A stretch of 64,000 nucleotides of DNA from Chloroflexota bacterium (lineage in GTDB: Bacteria > Chloroflexota > Dehalococcoidia > Lucifugimonadales > UBA3495). The stretch is taken from contig JAPPLU010000092.1 in assembly GCA_028874075.1 (NCBI GenBank), forward strand, positions 54,594 to 118,593, in the 5' to 3' direction. The notes under the pieces were generated by a model. That model was given only the letters and a program-made list of their open reading frames with translations, was not told the origin of the DNA and ran no database searches. Of this stretch, positions 18,584-27,352 are shown one piece after another. Made by a program: the position numbers and the translations under genes. Positions within the stretch are counted from its first letter, which is position 1; each line of letters starts with the position of its first letter.

Positions 18584-18934
18584 ATGAAACACTTCAAGCG
18601 GGATGAATCAGAGCAGTTTGACTTTGGAGGACTGCTCATAACTGACCTGACGGCAGGCGCGTCTCTCTCCGCCTCTGTGGCCCAGATCGAGGTTCCGCAA
18701 GGAGCCACCCATCCAAGGGCAAAGTCAACCAGGAGCGACAAGTACTACCTTTGCACCTCTGGTTCTGTGGCATTCACGTCCGAAGAGCAGCAAGTAAGGT
18801 TAACGAGCCCAGAGCTGCTGGTTATTCCGGCAAACGAATGGTTCGAATACCGGAACGAAACAAATGAAACCGCCCGCATGTTGCTGTTCCACGTGCCGCC
18901 CTTTGACCTGGATTGCGAGGTATTTGATGGGTAA
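18584..18934 (+). CDS. Cupin-domain protein
   Basis: A 116-residue single-cupin protein. The first half-motif is PQGATHPRAKSTRSDKYYLC...G with few His residues. The second is LLVIPANEWFEYRNETNE, without the usual final His. Few of the canonical metal ligands remain, so metal binding is uncertain; it may be a binding or structural protein. It lies 98 nt after the M19 dipeptidase on the same strand. Confidence 0.65.
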   Translation: MKHFKRDESEQFDFGGLLITDLTAGASLSASVAQIEVPQGATHPRAKSTRSDKYYLCTSGSVAFTSEEQQVRLTSPELLVIPANEWFEYRNETNETARMLLFHVPPFDLDCEVFDG

Positions 18935-19126
18935 AGGGGGATGCCGGTAACCGGCCAGGAGCCTGCAGCGAACCTTCCCGAAAAGAGCCTTGCGGGTGAT
19001 TCGGGAGGCGCCGGGAACCGGAACCGGACAGGGCGTTGGCGGAACATGCTCCGCCTGCCCGTACGTGGTGTATAATGGGCCGACACTTACCCAGGCTGCC
19101 AAAATCGCTACCGGAGGTATGATTCA

Positions 19127-19819
19127 GTGAAGTTACTGGTGATAAGCGGGGGACGTCACCCCTACGAGGAATCTACTCCCATCCTTAACAGTTTTCTCAC
19201 CGCCGCTGGCCACGATGTCACGGTTACCGAGAACGCCTCGGTGCTCGCCAACGCCGCCGAAATGAACAGTTTCGATGCCCTGGTATTCAACACCCGCCGC
19301 GAAAACCTGCCTGACTTCGGTGAGTGGGCTCTGGAAGCCAACGAGCGCGAGGGCATGGCAAACTACATCAAGTCCGGCAAGGGCTTTGTTTGCATCCACA
19401 TTTCCACCTGCCTTTCCAACACTTGGCCGGAGTACCATGAAATCACCGGCGGCGGCTGGATTACCGGCACCAGCTACCATCCCCCTTACGGAGAATTTAC
19501 CGTCAACGTCAGCCAGGCAGGACACCCCGGTGTGTCCGGCGTGTCGGATTTCTCGACCAACGATGAGCTTTACATGGGGCTGGCCTATGGCTAAGGCAAT
19601 GACATATTCCTCACCGGCGACTCCGAGGAAGGCACCTGGCCCTGGGGCCCCGACCGGTCTCCCACCTTCATGGCTGGCGGCACTTACCCCCTGGCCTGGA
19701 CGCGCAGCTACGGCGACGGCAAGGTCTTTGTCCTGCTACTGGGCCACGACGGCCGCAGCTTCGAGACTCCAGAATTCCAGAAGATTGTTCTGAACGGGGT
19801 GGACTGGGCCACTGCCTGA
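19127..19819 (+). pseudogene. ThuA-like protein interrupted by one in-frame UAA
   Basis: From a GTG at 19127 (GGAGG nine bases upstream) the frame encodes a ThuA-type protein: LLVISGGRHPYEESTPIL, an FVCIHIST active-region strand, and a WPEYHEITGG segment. A TAA stands at 19592-19594 in YMGLAYG-stop-GNDIFLTGD. The same frame then continues through PLAWTRSYGDGKVFVLLLG, a typical ThuA C-terminal strand, to a TGA at 19817. There is no frameshift; a single nonsense codon divides a 230-codon gene. ThuA relatives resemble glutamine amidotransferases and act in sugar metabolism. It may be a recent pseudogene or a sequencing error. Confidence 0.8.
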
Positions 19820-19846
19820 CTTTTCCAACCGGCATGACAAAGCAAA

Positions 19847-19872
19847 AAGGCCGGGGGATATGCCCCGGCCTT
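19847..19872. terminator. Bidirectional intrinsic terminator
   Basis: AAGGCCGGGG (19847-19856) pairs perfectly with CCCCGGCCTT (19863-19872) across a 6-base loop. It is flanked by an A run on the left and CTTATT on the right. It lies between the convergent ThuA-like and MDMPI-like genes and can serve both. Confidence 0.85.
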
Positions 19873-19911
19873 CTTATTCATCGCCACTCGTGTGTTCCCC
19901 GGATAGACCTT

Positions 19912-20763
19912 TTAATACCCCTGGAAGCTCTCCGTGAATATCACCGCCTTCTCCAGCGGCCCGTCTATCTCCAGTTGCACCGGCGTGGAGCCCGAACTAA
20001 TGTCGAGTCGCCCGTACACCAATAGCACGTAGGCGCTGGTGTTGGCCCGGAAGGTTACGTCCGGCGCGGCTTCGCCGGCAGCTTCAATGCGGAAACCGTC
20101 GCCCTCCAGCACCACGTCCTCGCTGAATGCGTTGGGACCGGATACCTCGAACCTGAATCGGGCATTGGCGCCGCCCTCCACCGGTGCGAAGCAAACTCCC
20201 AGCCAGCGGTGCGCCACGGTGGCAATCTCCTGGGCCCCGGCCTCGGAGATCTCAGCGGCGGGATTGAAGGCAGACCGGATGTCCCAGCCGTGAATGGCTA
20301 TCTCCTGTATACGGCGGGTAACGTTCTCATGTACCGGAATGATGCCGCGGCGATGAAAGGACGGTTTCTCCCAGTCCTCAGGCCGCAGCCCCAGGACCGT
20401 CTGCACCAGGCGGTCGGACCCTTCCCGATATGCCTGGACCAGTTCGGCAGCCTCTTTACCGGCGCTGAATTGCCTGGCCCGGTCTGCGGTGCTTTCGGAG
20501 GCGCGGTCGCCCGCATCCAGCAACCGCTGTCCTTCCGGCGGCTCCGGGTTGTCATTCTGGGCGCGGGTCAGTGCCAGGGAAGATCCTTGAGAACCCTGGG
20601 CAATGTGGGCCGCCGCGTCGGCTACAGTCCAGGCTGTGCAGGCGCTTTGACGTCCCCAGCTTTCGGTGTCCAGCCCAGCCAGGAATTCGGCCAGGGCGTC
20701 GGCCTCCGAGCGGAGCAGGGCGATAGTCTTTTCCATCTCTGGTGCGGTGGGTCCGGAAACCAT
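19912..20763 (-). CDS. Maleylpyruvate isomerase (MDMPI) N-terminal family protein
   Basis: A 283-residue two-domain protein of the TIGR03083/MDMPI type. The N-terminal four-helix DinB-like domain has LLRSEADALAEFLAGLD, a CTAWTVADAAAHIAQG segment with a probable metal-binding His, and a second His in the EIAIHGWDIR helix. The C-terminal half (VVLEGDGFRIEA, PDVTFRANTSAYVLLVYGRL) is an SCP2-like sheet domain. Related actinobacterial enzymes are thiol (mycothiol)-dependent isomerases; whether this host makes that thiol is unknown. The start follows AGGAGGAAGC. Confidence 0.75.
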   Translation of the reverse strand: MVSGPTAPEMEKTIALLRSEADALAEFLAGLDTESWGRQSACTAWTVADAAAHIAQGSQGSSLALTRAQNDNPEPPEGQRLLDAGDRASESTADRARQFSAGKEAAELVQAYREGSDRLVQTVLGLRPEDWEKPSFHRRGIIPVHENVTRRIQEIAIHGWDIRSAFNPAAEISEAGAQEIATVAHRWLGVCFAPVEGGANARFRFEVSGPNAFSEDVVLEGDGFRIEAAGEAAPDVTFRANTSAYVLLVYGRLDISSGSTPVQLEIDGPLEKAVIFTESFQGY

Positions 20764-20901
20764 GCTTCCTCCTGAGTCTTAGTTTTATTCCCTTGCTTGT
20801 TAGGCGCTTTGTACAAAGAAAAACGGAGAAACAGAGCTATGCTGGAAGCCTCTGAGAAGCCCCGCTTGCCTGCGTCTATTTGTGAAGACATTCCGTCCGA
20901 C

Positions 20902-21801
20902 TCAAGCTACTTCAGAACCCCGGTAAAGGCTGCCTGAAACCGTGGTCACGTAAAGGTCAGGCCCGCCGAAAGCGCAGTTCGTGGCTTCCTCCGGCAATGG
21001 GTGAGACCGGAGAATTCGGCCCTCCGGCGCAAGAACGTACACCAGCGGTCCGGGGCCAGCCTTTTCGCCGCCTGCAACGGCTACGACATTCCCATCACCA
21101 TCCAGGCACATGCCGTAGATGCCCCGATGTACACCGTTACGACTGCCGCCACTGTCTTCGCCAAAGGTGTGGAGCAAGCGGTACTGGCCGATCGACCCGT
21201 CCGAAAGTATGGGATAGGCGCGCAATTCCCTCGGGCCATCGGGGTCCTCGGTGCTTTCCGCCACGTAAAGCGTGGACTCATCGGGCGACAGCAGCAGCGC
21301 CATGGGACTGTCCGTATCGTAAGTAATGCGGACAATGGGTGCCTCCAGGGTTGGGGCTTCCAGGCGAAGTACCGAGGCATGTTCCAGTTTGTCATGAATC
21401 TGGGGGTTCATCGCCTCCCGCAAGTCGCCGTGAGGGTCGCAGAACCAGATCCGGTCCTGGCTGTCCACCACCAGGTCCCTGGGCTGATTATGGTACACAC
21501 CGTCCAGCTTGTGGGCCAGCGGCGAGGTGCTGCCGTCGGCATTGAACCGTACCAGCCTCCGCCCGCCGCTCTGCGCCCCGTAGAGCACACCGGAGTGAGA
21601 GAAGGCGAGACCCATGGTGCGGTTGGTCCACCGGCGAAAGTCGGTTACAGCTCCGGTGGCCGGATCGTAGCGCAGGATGCGGTTGTTGGCGGCATTAAAA
21701 GGAAAGGTAAGCTGGGTGAAGAGCAGGCCCTCCCCATCCCAAACCGGCCCATCGGTAGGGGTGCCGTATGGTCCGGCAACCCGCTGAAACTCCCAGGTCA
21801 A
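20902..21801 (-). CDS. SMP-30/gluconolactonase-family protein
   Basis: A six-bladed beta-propeller of the SMP-30/gluconolactonase/LRE family, about 299 residues. Diagnostic segments are GPVWDGEGLLF (first metal Glu region), NQPRDLVVDSQDRIWFCDP (the NxPxD-type metal site) and SPMALLLSPDESTLYVAES. Members are calcium- or zinc-dependent lactonases. I place the start at a TTG (21801) preceded by CGGGAG, since the family normally begins with TWEF-like sequence. A GTG at 21873 would add 24 proline-rich residues. Substrate unknown. Confidence 0.8.
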   Translation of the reverse strand: MTWEFQRVAGPYGTPTDGPVWDGEGLLFTQLTFPFNAANNRILRYDPATGAVTDFRRWTNRTMGLAFSHSGVLYGAQSGGRRLVRFNADGSTSPLAHKLDGVYHNQPRDLVVDSQDRIWFCDPHGDLREAMNPQIHDKLEHASVLRLEAPTLEAPIVRITYDTDSPMALLLSPDESTLYVAESTEDPDGPRELRAYPILSDGSIGQYRLLHTFGEDSGGSRNGVHRGIYGMCLDGDGNVVAVAGGEKAGPGPLVYVLAPEGRILRSHPLPEEATNCAFGGPDLYVTTVSGSLYRGSEVA

Positions 21802-22794
21802 GGCTGATACTCCCGTAGGCGTGATGGGTGGGATTGTATGAGGGGGCAGGTAGAGTGTCAAGGAATCGACCACCCAGGTAACAGTTCAGAATAAGTGAGC
21901 CATCGTACCTACCGGCGAGGCACTCCGGCATCCTCCTTGTGCGGAGAATCCAGCCGGTCAGATGAGTAGCATAGACCCAGAGCAGCAGGGACTTCTCGAT
22001 GCCGGCTCTTGCCAGAATGACGGCGGCAAACCTGCCATTTGTCCTCACCCCTGAACCGTTACAGTCTCCTCGAGCTACATCTGCGCTTCTTTTGCCGGAA
22101 TATAAGCACCTTTACACCGGTGACACCTGCCTCTTGATTCCCAGGGTAACCCTTCCCTACCATAATTCCATGGCCTGTTCCAGCCATAACTCGGGTAAGC
22201 GCAGCTCGCCCCTCTCTGCCAAGCATAAGTGCGGGAGTGATAGCCTCGCCCCGGCTCAGGTCAGGACAATGGCCCAAAACGGCCCAAAACGGCCCGGAAT
22301 GGCCCCCTCGGCCTACCTCATTCCTATCTGGGCAGCGGCCCATTTTCGGGCCACAGAGGCATCATCTGACCCCCATTTCAAATACGAAACGGCCCAAAAT
22401 GGTCCAGAATGGCACAGAAATAAAAAATTGTCCTTTGTGGAAGCCCCGAAGGCGGACGGGAAACCATTGGCTGTCCATTGCTCAGCCCCTGTGAATCAAT
22501 GGTTGGATTTCCCATTCCCGGAGAGCATGTGGCGGACAGTTCCCAGGGCCATCGCACCAGGATTCGGTAAAATCCACCTTTCCCCCGTGTGCTGAACGTG
22601 CCCCAGACAGACCTGTCGCGGGCGGAAGCCTCGAATCTGGAGACGGCGGGTTTCCCTCAGGCGACATTCGCACGCCTTGTGCCGGAGTCAGAGTGCGACT
22701 GCCCTGTTACACCTGCCCCAACCGCAGGTTGCTATTTTGCCCGTACCAATGCTAACCTGCCTCAAAAATCATCGTGTCTAATGAGGGTGAAACT
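21802..22794. other. Long non-coding gap with phased 10-bp repeats
   Basis: About 990 bases without a convincing gene. An open frame at 21999-22595 has low-complexity, repeat-derived sequence and no family resemblance. The stretch holds two blocks of 10-bp repeats (22271-22306 and 22391-22416) and a GGCCC/GGGCC inverted motif between them. It lies between divergent genes and should contain the promoters of the SMP-30 gene and the LLM gene at 22795. Confidence 0.6.
22271..22416. repeat. Two blocks of 10-bp phased repeats (GGCCCAAAAC)
   Basis: Block 1 is 22271-22306: GGCCCAAAAC twice, then GGCCCGGAAT and GGCCCC. Block 2 is 22391-22416: GGCCCAAAAT, GGTCCAGAAT and GGCACA. The unit is exactly 10 bp in both, and the blocks begin 120 bp apart. 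Between them GGCCCATTTTCGGGCC is an inverted pair. A-tracts spaced at one helical turn can bend DNA, so this may be a regulatory or structural element. Confidence 0.7.
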
Positions 22795-23751
22795 ATGGCA
22801 GAAAAGAGAATCGGCGTTGCAGCCATGGGGGGCGACGTCCCTACCGTGGTGGCTCGCATCCAGGACCTTGAAGCAAGGGGCATTGAGGCGGCATGGCTGA
22901 CCTCCGGAGGAGCGGGACCCGACGCCTTGACCACCTTTGCTGCGGCGGCGGCCGTTACCGACCGCATCCTGATGGGCACCAGCATCATCCCCACCTACCC
23001 CCGCCACCCGATAGTGGCAGTGGCCCAGACCCAGGTGGTGGCCCAGCTGGCCCCCGGACGCTTCCGGCTGGGACTCGGCCCCAGCCACAAGGTCAGCATT
23101 GAGCCTATGTTCGGCATTGAGCACAACGCCCCGCTGACCAACCTGCGGGAGTACATCCAGGTGGTAAAGGAACTGCTGTGGCAGGGTCAGGTGGACTACG
23201 ATGGCACCCAGTACCATGGGCATGGCTCACTGCCCGGGGCGCCGGCCCCGGATGTACCGGTGATGGCCTCAGCCCTGCGCCGTCGGTCTTTCCGGCTTTG
23301 CGGCGAGGTGGCCGACGGGGCAATTAGCTGGGTGTGCCCGGGCCAGTACCTGAGGGACGTCGCCCTGCCCGAGATGAAGAGGGGAGCCGAAATGGGCGGG
23401 CGCGAGGTACCTCCCCTGATCGCCCACGCGCCCGTATGTGTCAGCGACAACCCGGACGAGGTGCGGGAAGCGGCCCGAGCCCAGTTGGCCAATTACCCAC
23501 GTTCGCCCTTCTACCAGGAAATGTTTGCCGCTTCAGGGCATCCGGAGGCACGGGAGAGCGAGTGGAGCGACGGCATGATTGAGGACGTGGTGCTTTCTGG
23601 AGACGAGGAAACGGTGGCCGGACGCCTGCGCGAATTGTTTGACTGGGGCGCCACTGAAGTCCTTGCTCACCCCATCACCGCCGGTAGCGACGCATCTGCC
23701 TCCATGGAACGCACCCTGAACCTGATAGCCACGGTGGGGCAGGGACTATAG
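22795..23751 (+). CDS. LLM-class (luciferase-like) flavin-dependent oxidoreductase
   Basis: A 318-residue TIM-barrel protein of the bacterial luciferase / F420-dependent superfamily. The N-terminus IGVAAMGGDVPTVVARIQDLEARGIEAAW, the GTSIIPTYPRHP strand and the loop APGRFRLGLGPSH are typical of the F420-using branch related to methylene-H4MPT reductase. Whether FMN or F420 is used cannot be decided from sequence alone. The ATG at 22795 follows GAGGGTGAAACT; an in-frame GTG seven codons upstream is less likely. First of four LLM proteins in this window. Confidence 0.9.
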   Translation: MAEKRIGVAAMGGDVPTVVARIQDLEARGIEAAWLTSGGAGPDALTTFAAAAAVTDRILMGTSIIPTYPRHPIVAVAQTQVVAQLAPGRFRLGLGPSHKVSIEPMFGIEHNAPLTNLREYIQVVKELLWQGQVDYDGTQYHGHGSLPGAPAPDVPVMASALRRRSFRLCGEVADGAISWVCPGQYLRDVALPEMKRGAEMGGREVPPLIAHAPVCVSDNPDEVREAARAQLANYPRSPFYQEMFAASGHPEARESEWSDGMIEDVVLSGDEETVAGRLRELFDWGATEVLAHPITAGSDASASMERTLNLIATVGQGL

Positions 23752-23844
23752 CCGGGGAAATATAGCCTGGATGGACGGGATTGTTCTCAGTACGTGAAAC
23801 CTCTTGTCTTGATTATCCCGTCCACCCCTGTAAGCGCTCATCAG

Positions 23845-25443
23845 CTAGATCTTTGCCTTGGCGGCCTCGCGCTTGCCCTCTTCAGTCAACTCCCAGGCGT
23901 CGCCGTCGGCGTTCACCCTGACCAGCCCAAGGGTAATGAGAGTCTGGCGGGCTGCCTCGGCGGTCTGCCGCCAGACCACGCTCCCTGTCTCGCCGGGCGT
24001 GAAATCTCCTTCCTTGAAGTAGCCGCCAATCAAGGCCTCGACGCCCTGCAGGACGGCTTCCGTGGATCCCCTTCCGCCCAGGTCGAAGAGGACCTCCAGT
24101 ATGGGAAGTTCGAACTCCCCATCCGGCGTCACGCCGGGGGCACGGCGGGCACGGTCTGAATTGGCTCCCCCATTTCCGGGGGCGATCGGTTTCGGAACCT
24201 CTTCTTTGGCCTCGGCCCCGCTCTCCTGGCCGGTCCCATTATGCTGGACCCCGTTTTGCTGGGCGCCCGCACCCTGGCGATCGGCATAGATCTGGTGGGC
24301 GCGGTCGATAGCCTGCACCCGTCCGCTGACCAGGAGTTCCTGCCGCTCAGCGGCCCAGCGATTGGACGCAGCAACACTGCGTACCGAACCCTGAAAGTGG
24401 GGCGCCACATAGCGCGCCATCAATTCAAAGCTATGCAGCATCTTCTCCCGGGGCGCCCAGTCAATGGTCTGAACCAGGAAACCGCCATAGCCGCCACTCT
24501 GTTCCGCCAGCCGGTTCAGGCTTTCGATACAGTCATCCGGCGTGCCGATAATCCACGACCCATTATCCCGCATGAACTCTGCAACGTCTTCAAGGGGGCC
24601 ATCAAAGGCGGCCTTGCGCCCGTTGGTCCCCTCGGAATACTCACGGAGATAGCGACCTGCGCCGAGCTTAACCTCTGCCAGCGCCTGATCCCTGTCATCC
24701 GCCAGGTAGCAGGGCACGGCCAAACGCCACTCGTGCCGGTCCACCGTCCGCCCGTGTTCGGCGGCAGAGTTCTCGGCGATCTCCCACAGACCCTTTAAGT
24801 TGGAAGGGCCGGCCGACGGATCGCGGGGGACGGTAATCGTCAGCACCGAGGCCCCATACTTGCCGGCCATAGCCACTCCGGCGGGGGATTGCACCGATGC
24901 TACCGACAGGGGCATGTAGGGCCGCTGGTAGGGTTTTAGCTGCAACATGGCCTCCCGCAGCTCAAACCAGTCGCTCTTATATGTTATGGGCTCGTCCTCG
25001 GTGAAGAGGCGCAGGATGATGCCCATGGCCTCGTCCATCTTCTCCCGCTGCGTCGTGGGGTCAATCCCCATCATGTATGCGTCGCCGGGCAGCGCGCCTG
25101 GACCAACTCCCAGCATCACCCGTCCGTGGGTCATGTGGTCAAGCTGCACCATCCGGTTGGCCACCATAAAGGGATGGTGATAGGGCAGGCTGATAACACC
25201 GGTGCCCAGCTTGATATGCTTGGTTCTTTCCGCTGCGGCGGCAATGAAGAGCTCGGGGGAAGAGATGGTCTCCCATCCGGCGCTGTGGTGCTCACCGATC
25301 CAGGCTTCATCGTAACCCAGGTAATCAAGCCACTGGATCAGCTCCATATCCCGGTCCATTGCCAGCGTAGGGTTCTCGCCGACACGGTGGAAGGGCCCAA
25401 GGAAGATACCAAACTTCATTCGATCGGGCAGGTTCAAGCTCAT
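23845..25443 (-). CDS. LLM-class oxidoreductase fused to an Mrr_N-like winged helix
   Basis: A 532-residue fusion. Residues 1 to about 350 are a full luciferase-like monooxygenase: MKFGIFLGPFHRVGENP, WIGEHHSAGW, GTGVISLPYHHP, GRVMLGVGPGALP. A linker of roughly 90 residues, rich in Gln, Asn, Gly and charged residues, follows. The last 90 residues (from about 444) look like the Mrr N-terminal winged helix: ELPILEVLFDLGGRGSTEAV, then a TGSVVWRQTAEAARQTLITLG region and ending WELTEEGKREA. That domain is known from restriction enzymes and their partners as a nucleic-acid-binding or assembly module. The start at 25443 follows GAGAGGTGG. I do not know a described function for this combination. Confidence 0.8.
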   Translation of the reverse strand: MSLNLPDRMKFGIFLGPFHRVGENPTLAMDRDMELIQWLDYLGYDEAWIGEHHSAGWETISSPELFIAAAAERTKHIKLGTGVISLPYHHPFMVANRMVQLDHMTHGRVMLGVGPGALPGDAYMMGIDPTTQREKMDEAMGIILRLFTEDEPITYKSDWFELREAMLQLKPYQRPYMPLSVASVQSPAGVAMAGKYGASVLTITVPRDPSAGPSNLKGLWEIAENSAAEHGRTVDRHEWRLAVPCYLADDRDQALAEVKLGAGRYLREYSEGTNGRKAAFDGPLEDVAEFMRDNGSWIIGTPDDCIESLNRLAEQSGGYGGFLVQTIDWAPREKMLHSFELMARYVAPHFQGSVRSVAASNRWAAERQELLVSGRVQAIDRAHQIYADRQGAGAQQNGVQHNGTGQESGAEAKEEVPKPIAPGNGGANSDRARRAPGVTPDGEFELPILEVLFDLGGRGSTEAVLQGVEALIGGYFKEGDFTPGETGSVVWRQTAEAARQTLITLGLVRVNADGDAWELTEEGKREAAKAKI

Positions 25444-25534
25444 AATGCCACCTCTCATCTATCTCTACCGCGCGAACACGCACGAAGAGTCCCGCGCGGA
25501 ACCGTGGTCATAGCCATAGTGACTTACGTGGATT

Positions 25535-27250
25535 CTACAACTCAGCTATTGTCCCGTCCACGTAAAGGATATTCAGCGTTGATATCACGTTGCTTAACAG
25601 TTGCTCCTGTTGCGCCGGTTGCACTTCTGCGGCCAGGGTGCCCAGCAGTTGTCCGACAGTGGTCTTTCCATCGAGCATTGTTACCAGCCGCGCCACCAGG
25701 TTGCTGCAGGGCAGGCCTTCCGGATGCCCGTCCGTTACCAGTACATAACCCCAGTCGAAGACCCCGTCGCCGGGGACGGGTTTGCGTTCCACACCTGCTT
25801 CCGAACTCAGCCTGGGCGATGAACCCAGGATTCGTGGTGGCTGCCCATTCCTGGATTCAAGCAGGTCGTCCATTTCGGCCTGTCGCCTTACCCGTGCCTC
25901 CTCCACCGCTCGAACACTGTCGGCGAACTCCATAGGCGCCGTCCCCCGTTCCAGCACCATTCTCTCATAGCCTTGCGCAGGCTGGCCGGCTACCGCCTGG
26001 ATAAAGGATGCCCGGGGAGAAAGGCCGGAATCGTTTCCTTCCTGGCCTTCCAGAATACGCCGCGCCTCCCAGAAGTAGGAATCCACCGTACGGTTACTGG
26101 AGTAAAAGAGACGTACCATTTCCCGGAAATGGTTGTACTCCTTCATATACAGTTCCTGGTAAACCTCGGCTGCGGCGGTCCCCATTTCGGGGTTGCGCAG
26201 GGCGGTGGTAACGTAGGCCGCCGCCAGGACTCCCGACATCAAAGCCAGGTGCACGCCCGACGAGAATAAGGGGTCTATGAAACAGGCCGCATCTCCCGCC
26301 AGGACATAGCCATCTCCGGCGATGCTGTCGCAGGCATAGGACCAATCTTTGACAATGAATGGCCCAGCCACTCTCTTGGCATTGCTCAGCATTCCCGCAG
26401 TGTTTGGGGCCTGCGCCAGTTGTTCGTCCAGGAAGCGCTCCAGACCATGCTTCCCGACCTGTTCTTCCCCAGCTCGCTGGTCGACCACCGCCCCTACGCT
26501 CGACTGCCCCGTGTGCAGGGGGATCGTCCAAAGCCAGCCATGGGTGTACGATTCAATGAAGATATTGGTGTCGGCCGGCGGGGGCAACCGCTCTGCACCC
26601 TGATAATAGGCGTAAACTGCCAGGTTGCGGAAGGACTCGTCCCATCGACGAAGAGCCAGTTGCCTGCCCAGCAGACCGTTCTGACCGGAAGCGTCAACGA
26701 CATAGCTGACAGAAATGGAATGTTCCCTGCCCTTGTCGTCGACACAGCGCACAACGGGCCCGAATTGGTCTGACTGTTGAGACTGTTCGTGGGCAGGGCT
26801 TCCCGCACCTAGGGGTCCGAGTGATTGACTGGCTTGGCGAGTCAACAACACTTCCGTAGCTCGCCAACCCTGTCGAACATCAACGCCGCTGGTGGCGGCA
26901 TTATTCAGTAGCAGATGGTCGAAGGTCGGACGCCAAACCTGGTAGGAATGGGGGTAACGGCGATTGGTCTCACCAAAGAACCAGCTCCACGGCTCTCTGT
27001 CCCGTCCCCAAACCATTGTAGCGCCCAGCTTCTTAACGTAGCCCTGGGCCTCCACTGCAGGCAGCACTCCTAGTTCTTCAAGAATAGGAATACTGGCAGG
27101 AAGAAGAGATTCCCCTACGTGGTCTCGGGGGAAATGTTCCCGCTCAAGGAGTGTAACGGTCCAGCCCTGGCGGGACAGCATGGTGGCCGCCCCACTGCCA
27201 GCAGGACCACCGCCAATAACAATTACGTCTGTGGATAATTCAGAATCCAT
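25535..27250 (-). CDS. Flavin-dependent halogenase-like FAD protein with C-terminal PqqD-like domain
   Basis: A 571-residue FAD-dependent protein. The dinucleotide motif GGGPAG is at residues 13-18. HFPRDHVGESLLPAS follows, as in the CmlS/CndH branch of flavin-dependent halogenases, and the motif GWLWTIP (Trp239, Trp241, Ile243, Pro244) matches the WxWxIP halogenase signature. YVKKLGATMVWG carries Lys73/Lys74 where the catalytic lysine is expected. The last 80 residues (LVTMLDGKTTVGQLLGTLA, ILYVDGTIAEL) look like a PqqD-type winged helix. It is divergent from nothing nearby; LLM genes flank it on the same strand. A monooxygenase or reductase role remains possible. Confidence 0.7.
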   Translation of the reverse strand: MDSELSTDVIVIGGGPAGSGAATMLSRQGWTVTLLEREHFPRDHVGESLLPASIPILEELGVLPAVEAQGYVKKLGATMVWGRDREPWSWFFGETNRRYPHSYQVWRPTFDHLLLNNAATSGVDVRQGWRATEVLLTRQASQSLGPLGAGSPAHEQSQQSDQFGPVVRCVDDKGREHSISVSYVVDASGQNGLLGRQLALRRWDESFRNLAVYAYYQGAERLPPPADTNIFIESYTHGWLWTIPLHTGQSSVGAVVDQRAGEEQVGKHGLERFLDEQLAQAPNTAGMLSNAKRVAGPFIVKDWSYACDSIAGDGYVLAGDAACFIDPLFSSGVHLALMSGVLAAAYVTTALRNPEMGTAAAEVYQELYMKEYNHFREMVRLFYSSNRTVDSYFWEARRILEGQEGNDSGLSPRASFIQAVAGQPAQGYERMVLERGTAPMEFADSVRAVEEARVRRQAEMDDLLESRNGQPPRILGSSPRLSSEAGVERKPVPGDGVFDWGYVLVTDGHPEGLPCSNLVARLVTMLDGKTTVGQLLGTLAAEVQPAQQEQLLSNVISTLNILYVDGTIAEL

Positions 27251-27296
27251 TTACTCTGGTGAGCCTGTTCCGGCAGACAGGATTCAGCGGAAATCG

Positions 27297-27325
27297 GCAG
27301 GGGCGGGTTTTAGACCCGCCCCTGC
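27297..27325. terminator. Perfect 12-bp GC hairpin after an LLM gene
   Basis: GCAGGGGCGGGT (27297-27308) pairs perfectly with ACCCGCCCCTGC (27314-27325) over a five-base loop, 28 nt after the stop of the LLM gene at 27353. There is no strong U run. The GGGGCGGG core recurs in the hairpin at 34650-34673. Confidence 0.7.
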
Positions 27326-27352
27326 ACACCTGAACTTAAGAAGTATAAGAGA

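Noticed and set aside
19592..19594. Readthrough of the ThuA stop as selenocysteine or pyrrolysine
   Set aside because: The codon is UAA; Sec uses UGA and Pyl uses UAG, and no SECIS-like hairpin follows.
21999..22595. 198-codon open frame in the long gap
   Set aside because: It crosses the 10-bp repeats, has no ribosome site or family likeness, and varied low-complexity composition.
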